From positions 1 through 64,000 of the forward strand of contig JACKMZ010000005.1 of assembly GCA_024235135.1 (NCBI GenBank): a stretch of DNA of 64,000 bases. The letters run 5' to 3'. The stretch comes from Gammaproteobacteria bacterium. Its GTDB lineage: Bacteria > Pseudomonadota > Gammaproteobacteria > Competibacterales > Competibacteraceae. This document shows, in pieces, positions 28,494-38,676 of the stretch; the stretch's first letter is position 1; each line of letters starts with the position of its first letter. The position numbers and the translations under genes were made by a program. The notes under the pieces were generated by a model that searched no databases, had not been told where the DNA came from, and was given only the letters and a program-made list of their open reading frames with translations.

Positions 28494-30571
28494 GCGTCAT
28501 GAATTCGAAATCCCAAACCCGCCCGTTGTGGGAGTCCCGTCTGGTTCGTCAAGCCCTGGCGGATTCTCTGCGCAAATTGACGCCACGCCACCAAGCACGC
28601 AATCCGGTGATGTTCGCCGTTTACGTCGGCAGTCTGCTAACCACCGGTCTGTTTTTTCAGGCATTGATGGGCGCGGGCGAAACGCCGACCGGTTTCGTGC
28701 TGGCCATCACGCTTGGGCTGTGGTTTACCGTGTTGTTCGCCAACTTCGCGGAGGCGATGGCGGAAGGTCGCGGCAAGGCCCAGGCTGCTTCACTGCGCCG
28801 TGGCCGCGAGACCGTGCAGGCCAAGCGGCTCAGTGAGCCACGACGGGACGCGCCGTTCGCGAAAATACCCGGCGCCGATCTGCGCATTGGCGATGTGGTG
28901 TTAGTCGAGGCCGGCGCCACCATTCCCGGCGACGGCGAGGTCATCGACGGTATCGCCTCGGTCAACGAGAGCGCCATAACCGGTGAATCCGCCCCAGTCA
29001 TCCGTGAAAGCGGCGGCGACCGCAGTAGCGTAACCGGCGGCACGGTGGTGCTTTCCGATTGGTTGGTCATCCGCATCACCGCCAATCCCGGCGAAAGCTT
29101 TCTGGATCGCATGATCCATTTGGTCGAAGGCGCGACGCGGCAAAAGACGCCGAACGAGATTGCGCTGGCCATCCTGCTCGCCACCCTGACTCTGGTGTTT
29201 CTCCTGGTGTGCGTCACTTTGTTGCCATTTTCGATCTACAGTGTTACGGCGTCGGGCGCCGGGCGGGTGGCGTCGATCACGGTATTGGTCGCGCTGTTCG
29301 TTTGTCTGGCGCCCACCACCATCGGTGGCTTGTTGTCGGCTATCGGCATCGCCGGCATGAACCGCTTGATCCAGGCGAACATCATCGCGCTGTCGGGCCG
29401 CGCGGTGGAAGCCGCCGGGGACGTGGACGTGCTGCTGCTGGATAAGACCGGCACCATCACCCTGGGCAATCGGCAGGCGACGGAGTTCATACCGGTAAGT
29501 GACGTGCAGCCCGTTAAATTAGCCGATGCCGCCCAACTGGCCTCCCTCGCGGACGAAACCCCGGAAGGCCGGTCCATCGTGATCCTGGCCAAGGAACAAT
29601 TCGGCTTACGCGGACGCAACTTGCATGAGTTGGGCGCGACCTTCGTGCCTTTCGCCGCGCAGACTCGCATGAGCGGAGTCAATCTCCCAAACCGGCAGAT
29701 CCGCAAAGGGGCGGCGGACGCTATCGCCGCTTGGGTGCGGGAAATGGGAGGGTTATTTCCCGATGCCGTGCGCGAAGCGGTGGATGGCATCTCGCGTCAG
29801 GGCGGCACGCCGCTGGTCGTCGCGGAGTTGGGCAAGGTACTGGGCGTCATCCGCCTCAAGGACATCGTCAAGGGCGGCATCCGCGAACGCTTCGCGGAAT
29901 TGCGCCAGATGGGCATCAAGACCATCATGGTGACGGGCGACAACCCACTGACCGCCGCATCCATCGCGGCCGAAGCGGGAGTGGACGATTTCCTGGCCGA
30001 AGCCAAGCCCGAGGACAAACTGCGCCTCATCCGCGAATTGCAAGCGGGCGGACGGCTGGTGGCGATGACCGGCGATGGCGCCAACGATGCGCCCGCCCTG
30101 GCGCAAGCCGACGTGGCGGTCGCGATGAACAGCGGCACCCAAGCCGCCAAGGAAGCGGGCAACATGGTGGACTTGGATTCCAATCCCACCAAACTGATCG
30201 AGATCGTCGAGATCGGCAAGCAATTGCTGATGACGCGAGGCGCGCTGACCACCTTCAGTCTCGCCAACGACATGGCCAAGTACTTCGCCATCATCCCCGC
30301 CGCCTTCGCCGGCACCTATCCGGCCTTGCAGGCCCTCAACGTCATGGCGTTGACCTCGCCCCGGAGCGCCATCCTGTCCGCCGTCATCTTCAACGCGCTC
30401 ATCATCGTCGCCTTGATCCCCCTGGCCCTGCGTGGCGTGCCGTACCTCAAGGTCAGCGCGGCGCAACTGCTGCGGCGGAATGTGCTGATTTACGGGTTGG
30501 GCGGCCTCGTCGCACCGTTCGTGGGGATCAAAGCCATTGATTTATTGTTGACCGTGTTGGGTTGGGTATGA
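28490..30571 (+). CDS. kdpB: KdpB, catalytic P-type ATPase subunit
   Basis: This 693-residue membrane ATPase hydrolyses ATP to drive K+ uptake through KdpA. The phosphorylated aspartate is D318 in LLLDKTGTITLGN. The actuator TGES motif (NESAITGESAPVI) is present, as are the hinge MVTGDNPLTAASIAAEAGVD and MTGDGANDAPALAQADVAVA. Membrane segments flank these as in E. coli KdpB (682 residues). It overlaps kdpA by four bases and is followed by kdpC after ten. Confidence 0.97.
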   Translation: MSVMNSKSQTRPLWESRLVRQALADSLRKLTPRHQARNPVMFAVYVGSLLTTGLFFQALMGAGETPTGFVLAITLGLWFTVLFANFAEAMAEGRGKAQAASLRRGRETVQAKRLSEPRRDAPFAKIPGADLRIGDVVLVEAGATIPGDGEVIDGIASVNESAITGESAPVIRESGGDRSSVTGGTVVLSDWLVIRITANPGESFLDRMIHLVEGATRQKTPNEIALAILLATLTLVFLLVCVTLLPFSIYSVTASGAGRVASITVLVALFVCLAPTTIGGLLSAIGIAGMNRLIQANIIALSGRAVEAAGDVDVLLLDKTGTITLGNRQATEFIPVSDVQPVKLADAAQLASLADETPEGRSIVILAKEQFGLRGRNLHELGATFVPFAAQTRMSGVNLPNRQIRKGAADAIAAWVREMGGLFPDAVREAVDGISRQGGTPLVVAELGKVLGVIRLKDIVKGGIRERFAELRQMGIKTIMVTGDNPLTAASIAAEAGVDDFLAEAKPEDKLRLIRELQAGGRLVAMTGDGANDAPALAQADVAVAMNSGTQAAKEAGNMVDLDSNPTKLIEIVEIGKQLLMTRGALTTFSLANDMAKYFAIIPAAFAGTYPALQALNVMALTSPRSAILSAVIFNALIIVALIPLALRGVPYLKVSAAQLLRRNVLIYGLGGLVAPFVGIKAIDLLLTVLGWV

Positions 30572-30581
30572 GGAAACGATC

Positions 30582-31190
30582 ATGACGAATCGGTTACGTG
30601 AGCAATTGAGACCCGCCGCGCTCGCCCTGCTGGCATTGACCCTCGTCGCCGGGGTGCTGTATCCGGCGATCGTCACGGCGCTGGCGCAAAAATTGTTCCC
30701 TTGGCAAGCCGGCGGCAGCCTGCTCGAACGGGACGGCACAACCGTCGGCTCGGCTTTGATCGGCCAATCGTTCGGCGACCCCGGCTATTTCTGGGGCCGG
30801 CCTTCGGCCACGGCGCCGTTTCCGTACAATGGCGGAGCATCTGGAGGCTCGAATCAGGCGCTGAGCAATCCCGCCTGGCTGAACGCCGTGAAGGCGCGCA
30901 TCGCGGCGCTCAAGCGGGCCGATCCCGAAAACCCGGCGCCCATCCCCATTGACTTGGTAACGGCGTCGGCCAGCGGCCTCGATCCGCATATCAGCCCGGC
31001 CGCCGCTTTCTACCAGGTCGGACGGGTAGCCCGACGGCGTGGCTTGGATGCCGAACGACTGCGCGACTGGGTAGCGGAGCGGATCGAACCCCGACAGTGG
31101 GGTGTGCTCGGGGAACCGCGGATTAACGTATTGAGATTGAATCTCGCGTTGGACGCCCTCACCCAGGATCGATCCCCACGGATACGATGA
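30582..31190 (+). CDS. kdpC: KdpC, accessory subunit of the potassium pump
   Basis: This 202-residue protein has one N-terminal membrane helix (ALALLALTLVAGVLYPAIVTAL) and a periplasmic domain with the family motifs LIGQSFGDPGYFWGRPSAT, SGGSNQALSN, VTASASGLDPHISPAAA and VNVLRLNLAL-like INVLRLNLALDAL. KdpC raises the ATP affinity of KdpB. AGGAAACGATC precedes the ATG. It is followed after 67 bases by kdpD. Confidence 0.96.
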   Translation: MTNRLREQLRPAALALLALTLVAGVLYPAIVTALAQKLFPWQAGGSLLERDGTTVGSALIGQSFGDPGYFWGRPSATAPFPYNGGASGGSNQALSNPAWLNAVKARIAALKRADPENPAPIPIDLVTASASGLDPHISPAAAFYQVGRVARRRGLDAERLRDWVAERIEPRQWGVLGEPRINVLRLNLALDALTQDRSPRIR

Positions 31191-31257
31191 ATCCGCTTAA
31201 CAACTCATCTCGCCACTTGTCGATTGACAGAACCCGTAGGCCGATAAGACAAACCAC

Positions 31258-33942
31258 ATGATCGAAGACCGCCGCCCCAGTCCCGAAGCACTGCTGGCTC
31301 GCTATCGGCAGGAACAACGCCAGCAGGCGGCGGGCAAACTCAAGGTTTTTCTGGGGGCCGCGCCGGGCGTGGGTAAAACCTACTCAATGCTGGAGGCGGC
31401 GCTAGCGCAACGTGCGGCCGGACTCGACGTGGCCGTGGGCCTCGTCGAAACGCATGGTCGCCGGGAAACGGAAGCCTTCGTCGCCGATCTCGAAGTGCTG
31501 CCGCGACGCGAAATCCAATATCACGGGCAAACGCTGCGGGAGTTCGACCTCGACGCCGCCTTGGCCCGCCGCCCGGCGCTGATCCTGGTAGACGAACTAG
31601 CGCATACCAATGTACCCGGCTGCCGACACGCCAAACGCTGGCAGGACGTTAAGGAATTGTTGGCGCGTGGCATCGATGTCTACACGACGCTCAATATTCA
31701 GCATTTGGAAAGTCTCAATGACGTGGTCGCACAGATCACCGGAGTGATCGTGCGGGAGACCGTACCCGATGCGATTCTCGAAGAAGCGGAGGCCGTGGAA
31801 TTGGTCGACCTGCCGCCCGAGGAACTGATTCGCCGTCTGCGGGAAGGCAAAGTTTATGTCCCCGATCTGGCGGGTCTGGCGTTGGACCATTTTTTTCGCG
31901 AAAGCAACCTCGCCGCGTTACGGGAACTGGCATTGCGCACCACCGCCGAACAGGTCAACGTGCAAGTCTTGTCGTTCCGCGAGGGGCAAGCCGTGCGGGA
32001 GACCTGGCCCACCCGCGAACGTTTGCTGGTATGCATCGGACCGGGAGCGGACGGCACGCGTTTGGTGCGCGCCACCCGCCGTCTGGCGGCGCGCTTGCGG
32101 GCGCCGTGGCTAGCGGCCCAGGTGGAAACGCCGGCGGTGTTGCGTCTGCCATTGGAAGAACGGGCGCGGATGGTGCAACACTTGCGCCTGGCCGAACAAT
32201 TGGGTGGTGAAACGATCACCCTGAGTGGGCGCGACGTGGCCGAGGAGATTCTCAATTTGGCGCGGGCGCGCAATGTCAGCCGGATTTTGGTTGGGCGATC
32301 GTGGCGTTCGCGCTGGCAGCGTTTTTTTGTGGAAACGCTGGTGGATCGATTGATGCGCGATCCCGGAAGAATCGACGTGATCGCCATTCATGGGGCGCCA
32401 GGGAAGGTCACGCCGCTATGGGGCGGCGTATTCAAATTCGCCTCGCCCTGGCATGCCTACCTGATCAGTGTGCTGTGGGTGTCGCTCGCCAGCCTACTGT
32501 GCGCCCCCATGCAACCCTATTTCGCTCCCAGCAATCTCATGATGGTCTATTTGCTGGCCGTGCTCGGAATATCGTTGAGCGGTCGGCACGGACCCTCGAT
32601 CCTGGGGGCGGCGTTAAGCGTGCTGAGTTTCGACGTTCTTTACGTGAAACCCTATTGGAGCTTTGCCGTCGCCGATACGCAATATCTGGTCACGTTCGCC
32701 ATCATGTTGACGGTCGGGCTCGTCATCAGCCAACTCACTGTGCAAGCCCGCAAACAGGCGGAACTTGCCCGGCTACGCGAGCATCGCACGGCGACGCTTC
32801 AGGCTCTTAGCCGCCAGCTTGCCAGCAGTCGGGGCACGGACAACCTGTTGCAAATCGCCGTCAGTCATATCGGGGAAGTGTTCGGCAGTCAGGTGGTCGC
32901 CTTGTTGCCCGATGCCCACGGCCGACTGCTGGTGCGCGCCGGCTACCGCGCGGAATTCACCATGGATGCCAAGGAACAAAGCGTGGCGCAGTGGGTATAT
33001 GACCTGGGCCAAATGGCCGGCATGGGGACTCAGACCCTGCCGTTCGTGGAGGCCATTTACATCCCATTACTCGGCAACAAGGGGCCGGTCGGCGCTTTGC
33101 GGGCCAAACCCATCGACCCCCAGCAACTGCTCATTCCCGAACAACTGCGCCTGCTGGAAGCCTTCGCCAATCAGACGGCCTTGGCCCTGGAAGTGGACCG
33201 ACTTCAGGAGGAAGCCCGGCAGACGCAGATACAAATCGAGACCGAACGAATGCGCAGTTCCTTGTTGAGTTCGGTATCCCACGACCTGCGCACTCCGCTC
33301 GCCGCGATCATCGGCTCGGCTAGCAGCCTGGTGGAAATGGGAAACGACTTGCCGGCCGAAGCCCGCCACGAACTCGCGCAGAATATCCACGAGGAAGCCG
33401 AACGGCTAAGCCGGTTGGTGAACAATCTGCTGCAAGCGACACGCTTGGAAGCCAACGCACTTGAACTGCAGCGCGAGCCGCACGACCTGGAGGAGATTGT
33501 CGGCGCGGCCCTGCAACGTTTACGAAAATTACTGCGGAGCCGCGTGGTCGAAACCCATTTGGAAGACGATCTGCCATTGGTTACGGTGGACGGCGCGCTA
33601 CTCGGGCAGGTCATGATCAATCTACTGGAGAACGCCGCGCAATATACGCCTCCGACCAGTCCCATCGTGGTAAGCGCCTCCGTCAAGGGCGACAACGTGC
33701 TAGTGGAAGTCGCTGACCAGGGACCCGGTTTACCGCCGGAAAGTCTGGATCGGGTGTTCGACAAATTCTACCGGGGACCGGGCCGCGAACCACCCGGCGG
33801 CGCGGGCATGGGTTTGGCCATCTGCCGCGGAATCATCGAGGTGCACGGTGGACGCATCTGGGCGGAAAATCGCGCGACCGGCGGGGCTGTCTTTCGATTC
33901 ACTTTACCGCTCAAACCCGCCACGACGGCAGTCGGTCTTTGA
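31258..33942 (+). CDS. kdpD: KdpD, sensor histidine kinase for potassium
   Basis: This 894-residue inner-membrane kinase phosphorylates KdpE when K+ is low or osmotic stress occurs. The order is the full KdpD set. First comes the cytosolic KdpD domain with Walker A GAAPGVGKT (residues 33-41) and LVDELAHTNVPG. Then come a USP-like domain (about 250-380), four membrane segments (about 400-500), a GAF-like domain, the HisKA phospho-acceptor in SSVSHDLRTPLAAI (around residue 674), and an ATPase domain with NLLENAAQYTP and GAGMGLAICRGIIEVHGG. Its length matches E. coli KdpD (894). It is co-transcribed with kdpE 21 bases downstream. Confidence 0.96.
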   Translation: MIEDRRPSPEALLARYRQEQRQQAAGKLKVFLGAAPGVGKTYSMLEAALAQRAAGLDVAVGLVETHGRRETEAFVADLEVLPRREIQYHGQTLREFDLDAALARRPALILVDELAHTNVPGCRHAKRWQDVKELLARGIDVYTTLNIQHLESLNDVVAQITGVIVRETVPDAILEEAEAVELVDLPPEELIRRLREGKVYVPDLAGLALDHFFRESNLAALRELALRTTAEQVNVQVLSFREGQAVRETWPTRERLLVCIGPGADGTRLVRATRRLAARLRAPWLAAQVETPAVLRLPLEERARMVQHLRLAEQLGGETITLSGRDVAEEILNLARARNVSRILVGRSWRSRWQRFFVETLVDRLMRDPGRIDVIAIHGAPGKVTPLWGGVFKFASPWHAYLISVLWVSLASLLCAPMQPYFAPSNLMMVYLLAVLGISLSGRHGPSILGAALSVLSFDVLYVKPYWSFAVADTQYLVTFAIMLTVGLVISQLTVQARKQAELARLREHRTATLQALSRQLASSRGTDNLLQIAVSHIGEVFGSQVVALLPDAHGRLLVRAGYRAEFTMDAKEQSVAQWVYDLGQMAGMGTQTLPFVEAIYIPLLGNKGPVGALRAKPIDPQQLLIPEQLRLLEAFANQTALALEVDRLQEEARQTQIQIETERMRSSLLSSVSHDLRTPLAAIIGSASSLVEMGNDLPAEARHELAQNIHEEAERLSRLVNNLLQATRLEANALELQREPHDLEEIVGAALQRLRKLLRSRVVETHLEDDLPLVTVDGALLGQVMINLLENAAQYTPPTSPIVVSASVKGDNVLVEVADQGPGLPPESLDRVFDKFYRGPGREPPGGAGMGLAICRGIIEVHGGRIWAENRATGGAVFRFTLPLKPATTAVGL

Positions 33943-33963
33943 ATCCTTGGCGAGTGGGGTCGT

Positions 33964-34659
33964 ATGCCCGAAATCCAGACTCTGATACTGATCATCGAGG
34001 ATGAATTGTCGATCCGTCGATTTTTGCGCACGGTGCTCAAAGCGCAACGCTTCCGTGTCGAAGAGGCCGATACCGCGGGCGACGGATTGCGTTTGGCCGT
34101 GGAACAGCGGCCTGACATCATCTTGCTCGACTTGGGGTTGCCGGACATGGATGGCTTGGAAGTATTGAGCCGCCTGCGCGAGTGGACTGGCGTTCCGATC
34201 ATCATCTTGTCGGCGCGTGGTCGGGAGCAGGATAAGGTTCGTGGGCTGGATGCCGGGGCCGATGATTATCTGACGAAGCCGTTCAGCGTCGCCGAATTAT
34301 CCGCGCGGATTCGGGTCGCGCTCCGCCATACGAAACGCAATCCGGCCGAGGGCGTTATTCACTGCAATGATCTTGTCGTGGATTTGATCAACCGGCGGGT
34401 GTGGTTGCGTGACCAAGAGATTCATCTCACGCCCATTCAATATCAACTGCTCGCGGTGCTGGCCCGCCACGCCGGCCGCGTCGTGACCCAACGGCAACTG
34501 CTCACCGAGGTTTGGCGCGAGAAGACGGAAGCCAACCCGGATTACGTTCGCATCTACATTCATCAGTTGCGGCACAAGTTGGAACGCGATCCGGTGCAAC
34601 CCCGCTATTTGCTCACCGAACCCGGCGTGGGCTATCGCCTGGTTTGCGAAGACGGATAA
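33964..34659 (+). CDS. kdpE: KdpE, OmpR-family response regulator
   Basis: This 231-residue protein has a receiver domain with the acidic pocket IIEDE, the phospho-acceptor D56 in ILLDLGLPDMDG and the conserved lysine in LTKPFS. It ends in an OmpR-type winged helix (YQLLAVLARHAGRVVTQRQL, YIHQLRHKLERDP). Phosphorylated KdpE activates kdpFABC. It completes a kdpFABCDE operon and converges on the GH114-type gene with only 42 bases between them, where no obvious terminator is seen. Confidence 0.96.
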   Translation: MPEIQTLILIIEDELSIRRFLRTVLKAQRFRVEEADTAGDGLRLAVEQRPDIILLDLGLPDMDGLEVLSRLREWTGVPIIILSARGREQDKVRGLDAGADDYLTKPFSVAELSARIRVALRHTKRNPAEGVIHCNDLVVDLINRRVWLRDQEIHLTPIQYQLLAVLARHAGRVVTQRQLLTEVWREKTEANPDYVRIYIHQLRHKLERDPVQPRYLLTEPGVGYRLVCEDG

Positions 34660-34701
34660 TCCGGTACGCGATGGCGGAGTGAATTGGCCGGGCTGGCGCG
34701 A

Positions 34702-36369
34702 TCAATCGCCGCGGCACGCGATGCGCTCGGCATCCAGATCCGGGTTCTTCAGTAACCAATCGAAATTCAAACCGTTGACCAGCGGACAAACGTCGGAAGC
34801 CACGCCTTGGTATTCGACGCCGAACACCGCCTTGCCGGCGTTGACGAACGGTGACAATGTTTCGCATTCATCGTATTCGACGCATTGTTCATTGAGGGCC
34901 CAGTCGAAATTCCCAACCAAGTCCTGAACCTGATCCAAATCGTTTTTGAGCCCGACCGATAAACCACGGGCATGCGCGGCATTCGCCAGCCAACTGTTGT
35001 AGTTCAATTGATCCTGATAACTCAGGTTAAAGCCGCTGTCATTGACGTAGCCATCGACATTGTCCGGCTCCACTCCGTCGCAACCCTTGCTTACCGCCAG
35101 ATCGAGCCGTTCCGCCATGAGCGGTCCCAGCACCTCCAGATCGCTGATATCCAGCCAACGTTCGTTCGGCCAATTTTCCAAGGTATTGCCCAGCACGGTT
35201 TCCGGGAATTTACCGGCGTCGGGCCGGTAGTTCTCCCAACTGCCGGCGCTGAAATAACAGATCACGATACGGCCTTGCTGATGCAATTGAGCGATCGTCT
35301 CGGCCGGGGTTTCGACCAGGTCGATGTCATACATATCCACGTCATACGAGGTATCGATCACCTCGGAGAGTTGCCATTGCCAGCGGGCGCCCGGTTGCGG
35401 TTGCCACCAGGTCGTGGCGTTGCTGCCGATAATCCGGAAATTTTGATCGGGTTCCGACCAGGCCACGGTGGTCGTATTCCCCTTACTGGGAAAATCCGGC
35501 AAGGCGTATTGGCCGCTGACGCCTTCGAGAAAGTCGACGTCCAAGCCCAAAGTGGTCACCACGAAATTTACGTCGGCGAATGCCACGCCATCGGCCAATG
35601 CCTTGAGACGATGGACGCCGTCACTCAGCGCATTCCAATTGAAAGTCAATCCGAAACCGTTGTTATCGTCGCCGCAGAGATCGGTCGTGGCGCCTCGTTT
35701 CGTGCCGTAGGCGGCGCGCAAAGCCGGCCCTTCATCGATAACGATTTCGACGACATTCGCCTCGCACACCCATCCCCGAATCAAGCCGATGCCGCTTTCG
35801 AATGATCCCTGGGAAGGGGATTCCAGAAAAGCCCGTGGATTGCGGGGCGGATCGGCTATCTCCGGTACGTCGATGGCCTTGGCGAACACGAAATTCTGGT
35901 GCGCCTGGGACCATCGCAGCATTGAGGAACGACCCGCGACGGGGAAATCCACCAAGGTATATTCGCCTTCGACGCCCTCCAGAAAATCTTGGCCCAGTGT
36001 CGCAACCCGGAAATCGACGTTGGCAAATTCGTTTCCATCCGCCAAAGCGATCAAATTGTGAAGGCCGTCAGCCAACGCGCTCCAATTGAAAGTCAATCCG
36101 AAGCCGTTATCGTCATCCCCACAAACGGTTGCCGTATCGCCTCGCTTGGCGCCGTAGGCCGCCGACCGTGGCGGCTGCCCATCAATTACGATGTCAATCC
36201 GATCGGCATCGCATACCCAACCCCGAATCAAGCCGATTCCGCTCTCCGTGGAGCCTTGAAGCGGCGATTCCAGAAAGGATTGGGCCTCGGCAGCCAAGCC
36301 GATGACGGATAGCAACAGAAACAACCCGTAACTGAACAGCGATCCACGGAAAGCGTAACAATGGGACAT
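34702..36369 (-). CDS. Secreted GH114-like (polygalactosaminidase-type) protein with two N-terminal repeats
   Basis: This 555-residue protein has a signal peptide (residues 1-30, ending AAEAQ). Two near-identical modules follow, at 32-162 and 181-313. Each begins FLESPxQGSxESGIGLIRGW and contains a GDDxNGFGLTFNW loop. Residues ~325-555 match the GH114/TM1410 TIM-barrel family (endo-alpha-1,4-polygalactosaminidase): WQWQLSEVIDTSYDVDMYDI, RIVICYFSAGSWENYRPD, GCDGVEPDNVDGY with the likely acidic catalytic residues, and LSVGLKNDLDQ. GH114 enzymes cut galactosamine-containing exopolysaccharide, and the repeats may bind polymer or the cell surface. AAGGAG lies nine bases before the ATG. It seems to be a single-gene unit. 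Confidence 0.85.
   Translation of the reverse strand: MSHCYAFRGSLFSYGLFLLLSVIGLAAEAQSFLESPLQGSTESGIGLIRGWVCDADRIDIVIDGQPPRSAAYGAKRGDTATVCGDDDNGFGLTFNWSALADGLHNLIALADGNEFANVDFRVATLGQDFLEGVEGEYTLVDFPVAGRSSMLRWSQAHQNFVFAKAIDVPEIADPPRNPRAFLESPSQGSFESGIGLIRGWVCEANVVEIVIDEGPALRAAYGTKRGATTDLCGDDNNGFGLTFNWNALSDGVHRLKALADGVAFADVNFVVTTLGLDVDFLEGVSGQYALPDFPSKGNTTTVAWSEPDQNFRIIGSNATTWWQPQPGARWQWQLSEVIDTSYDVDMYDIDLVETPAETIAQLHQQGRIVICYFSAGSWENYRPDAGKFPETVLGNTLENWPNERWLDISDLEVLGPLMAERLDLAVSKGCDGVEPDNVDGYVNDSGFNLSYQDQLNYNSWLANAAHARGLSVGLKNDLDQVQDLVGNFDWALNEQCVEYDECETLSPFVNAGKAVFGVEYQGVASDVCPLVNGLNFDWLLKNPDLDAERIACRGD
35431..36276 (-). repeat. Two tandem ~130-residue coding modules
   Basis: This is an internal duplication in the GH114-like gene: residues 32-162 (35884-36276) and 181-313 (35431-35829). 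Both share the opening FLESP-QGS-ESGIGLIRGW and the GDD-NGFGLTFNW core, so the copy is fairly recent. Confidence 0.85.
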
Positions 36370-37249
36370 GATGACTTTCTCCTTGGCTTAGCGTCGGGGT
36401 GCAAAGGGGTTGTTGCCGTGGCAGCCGATCATCGGTGGCCGATGATGACCGGTAATGAAATTCAGGCCCCTTCCAAATCCGTTGCGAACGCCGCTCATTG
36501 TGTCGGCACTCGTCACAGCTCCGATATCCAATGTATAACAAAGAACATACCAAGCATGTCGGTACTGGACAGGGGCGGAAATTGGTTGGGACGGAAATAA
36601 GCCAATGCGCACAAACACGGCGATCGACGTGTTTCTTCAAGCCAACTCGGGGGAATCGTCGTACGTTACGAGCCCGGGGTAAGACGACGCAATCGGGTCG
36701 CTTTGGTATTCCAATGTTCATTCTGGTCCATACCATATTGATCCGTTGGAAGCACAAAGCCAAAATTACAGAGGTGAGATCGATGACGGGGCGGGATTTT
36801 TTCGCTTCTAAACGGGGGTCGAACAGACAATCATGTTTTCGCCTTCAAAACGAAGATGGTCCGGGGCGTCAATCGGGGCGCCATGGTTCGATTTGCAGCG
36901 TTGGCAATGATGGCGACGGCGCGCTTAAGCCTGGATTCATCCATTGATTTAGCCAAATTGGAGGCGCTTAGCTGAAAGTTTACGGAATGGCCTGGCTCCT
37001 GTCATTTCCGGCGTGGTAGAACGTCATTCGGCTCAAGTAATATACGCAGACCGCTAAAGACGTGAGCGAATCATAAATGCCGTTGCGCGCTTTCGAGCAT
37101 ATTTAGCCGGTTTCCGAAATATCAACCGCTGCGCCAGTGACCTTGGTTTTGCAAGATCAAGAGAAAAGCCTGGCGGCGGCAATGCGCGAAGTACGCGCCT
37201 TCCTGTTGTCGAGTCGATCGCGTTGCCCCCTATTTGAGGGAGAATGACC
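36370..37249. other. 880-base gap, no convincing gene
   Basis: This stretch separates two divergent genes and is richer in A/T than its surroundings. A 149-codon open frame (36498-36947) has an unlikely composition and no homology I recognise. It must contain the promoters of both flanking genes, and a hairpin lies at 36428-36446. Confidence 0.5.
36428..36446. repeat. Perfect 8-bp hairpin upstream of the GH114-like gene
   Basis: ATCATCGG and CCGATGAT are perfect arms around a three-base loop, 59 bases upstream of the start at 36369. It could be an operator or a 5' leader hairpin. Confidence 0.4.
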
Positions 37250-38278
37250 ATGGCGTTTCGCTTGCTACATTCCATCTTTACCGGTACCCGTCAACCGGGC
37301 AAATTTGACAAGGAATTGATGTTGAAAGCCATTGAACGGGTAGTCGATGGCACCGACCCTCGCTTACGGGCTGTAAGTCACTATCGACGCAATCTTTGGA
37401 ACGGCGTGGAACGCGCCATCGATTTCGTCGTAGCCTTCGTCAACGCCCTGCCGCCGGCCATCGTGGCCGACACGCGCAGCTACCTGACCAATCCCCATAT
37501 GCGGGCGCTGTTCGCCTCACCCGATCATTTGCGGGAGATCCTCAGTTTCAGCACCGGCATGCGCAACTATTTGAAACAGACACCGGCGCCCCTGCCGGCT
37601 GAAATCTACGCCGGACTCGGCGCGTTTCGCGTTGAAAAGAAAACGTTGGGTATCGCCATGGACGGGGAAATTCTGCGTCGTGACGTGCCGCAGACCAGCG
37701 TTAGCTTTTGCGATCACCGGTTGGTCTGCCTGACCGACCATGAGGAAACGACCCGCCGAGAACTGATGCAGCGTGGGTTCGATTACCTGATCGCAACGGC
37801 ATTACGGCTTCTGACCACCAGCCGGGTCCATAAGACCCAACTGGAACAACAACAACGACAACTGCTCCAGCAAAAAGCCGATCTGTTGAAGAAGGGGCAA
37901 GTCGGCCTGGAAACCTTGACGACACCGGCGATTACGAACGCAACCGATTTAGCCGCTGTTGAACAGCAGCTTCAGGATTTAGAAAACGAATTGAGCCAAC
38001 TGCGCGCCGACTCGGCAACGCTTGATAATCACCTCGCGAAAATCGCCGCCACCTTGAGCGAACCCGAAAAGCACCTGCAACTTGAATCGGTCACGCTCAC
38101 CCTGGACCCTATGAATATCAAAGTTCCCCCCGACTCGCTCAAGGTCGCCAACGCGATGACTTTCAATGAGATCGTAATGAGCGAAGACCGCCGGCTTGCC
38201 GCGCTATTTATCCGATTTCCCAGTGACGCCTTGCTGCCACAATCCGATTTCCTCGACAGGGCCGACATCGTGCTGTAG
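37250..38278 (+). CDS. Unknown cytosolic protein with a coiled-coil region
   Basis: This 342-residue protein is not one I recognise. It has no signal peptide or membrane segment. Residues ~1-190 look globular and helical (RNLWNGVERAIDFVVAFVNAL). Residues ~198-275 are rich in Q, L and E with heptad spacing (QLEQQQRQLLQQKADLLKKG, EQQLQDLENELSQLRADS), a clear coiled coil. The tail is a mixed alpha/beta segment. The start at 37250 is preferred over 37244 because GAGGGAG lies seven bases before it but only one base before the other ATG. Its nearest co-directional neighbour is PPK2, ~400 bases away, with no evident operon link. Confidence 0.7.
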   Translation: MAFRLLHSIFTGTRQPGKFDKELMLKAIERVVDGTDPRLRAVSHYRRNLWNGVERAIDFVVAFVNALPPAIVADTRSYLTNPHMRALFASPDHLREILSFSTGMRNYLKQTPAPLPAEIYAGLGAFRVEKKTLGIAMDGEILRRDVPQTSVSFCDHRLVCLTDHEETTRRELMQRGFDYLIATALRLLTTSRVHKTQLEQQQRQLLQQKADLLKKGQVGLETLTTPAITNATDLAAVEQQLQDLENELSQLRADSATLDNHLAKIAATLSEPEKHLQLESVTLTLDPMNIKVPPDSLKVANAMTFNEIVMSEDRRLAALFIRFPSDALLPQSDFLDRADIVL

Positions 38279-38676
38279 TTGACTTCTCGGATTCCGCGGC
38301 GCCACGGCGGATTAGGGGGACCAAGGCAATGTCTTGAATTTTGGCATTGTCGGCCGATATCGCATTTCCAGTCTTTTAAATTTTGAAAATGACGGATGTC
38401 TTCGCCATTGTTTACAGAGTAAAGCCTATCCAACCCATCGCGTTCGTGAATATTGCTTCCACCATGGCTTATGTCACTGGGTATGGCTATACCAATATGA
38501 GGACAGGGATGTACATGATCGTTGCTGTCGCGGGGGATCGGTTGTTCAGCATTCGGCTCAATGAATCGATCTTGGCCATTCTCCCCTGTGGATATTCACT
38601 CGTCGTTTCAACTTTCTGATCGTCAACCTGCGTCTACTATTACCGGTGTCGGCGACACCATTCGAGGAAGCATGCC
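38279..38676. other. 398-base gap before ppk2
   Basis: No convincing gene was seen. A 78-codon open frame (38383-38619) has hydrophobic stretches but lacks a good ribosome site or known homology. Confidence 0.45.

Noticed and set aside
36498..36947. 149-codon open frame in the gap after the GH114-like gene
   Set aside because: Odd composition, no ribosome site and no homology recognised.
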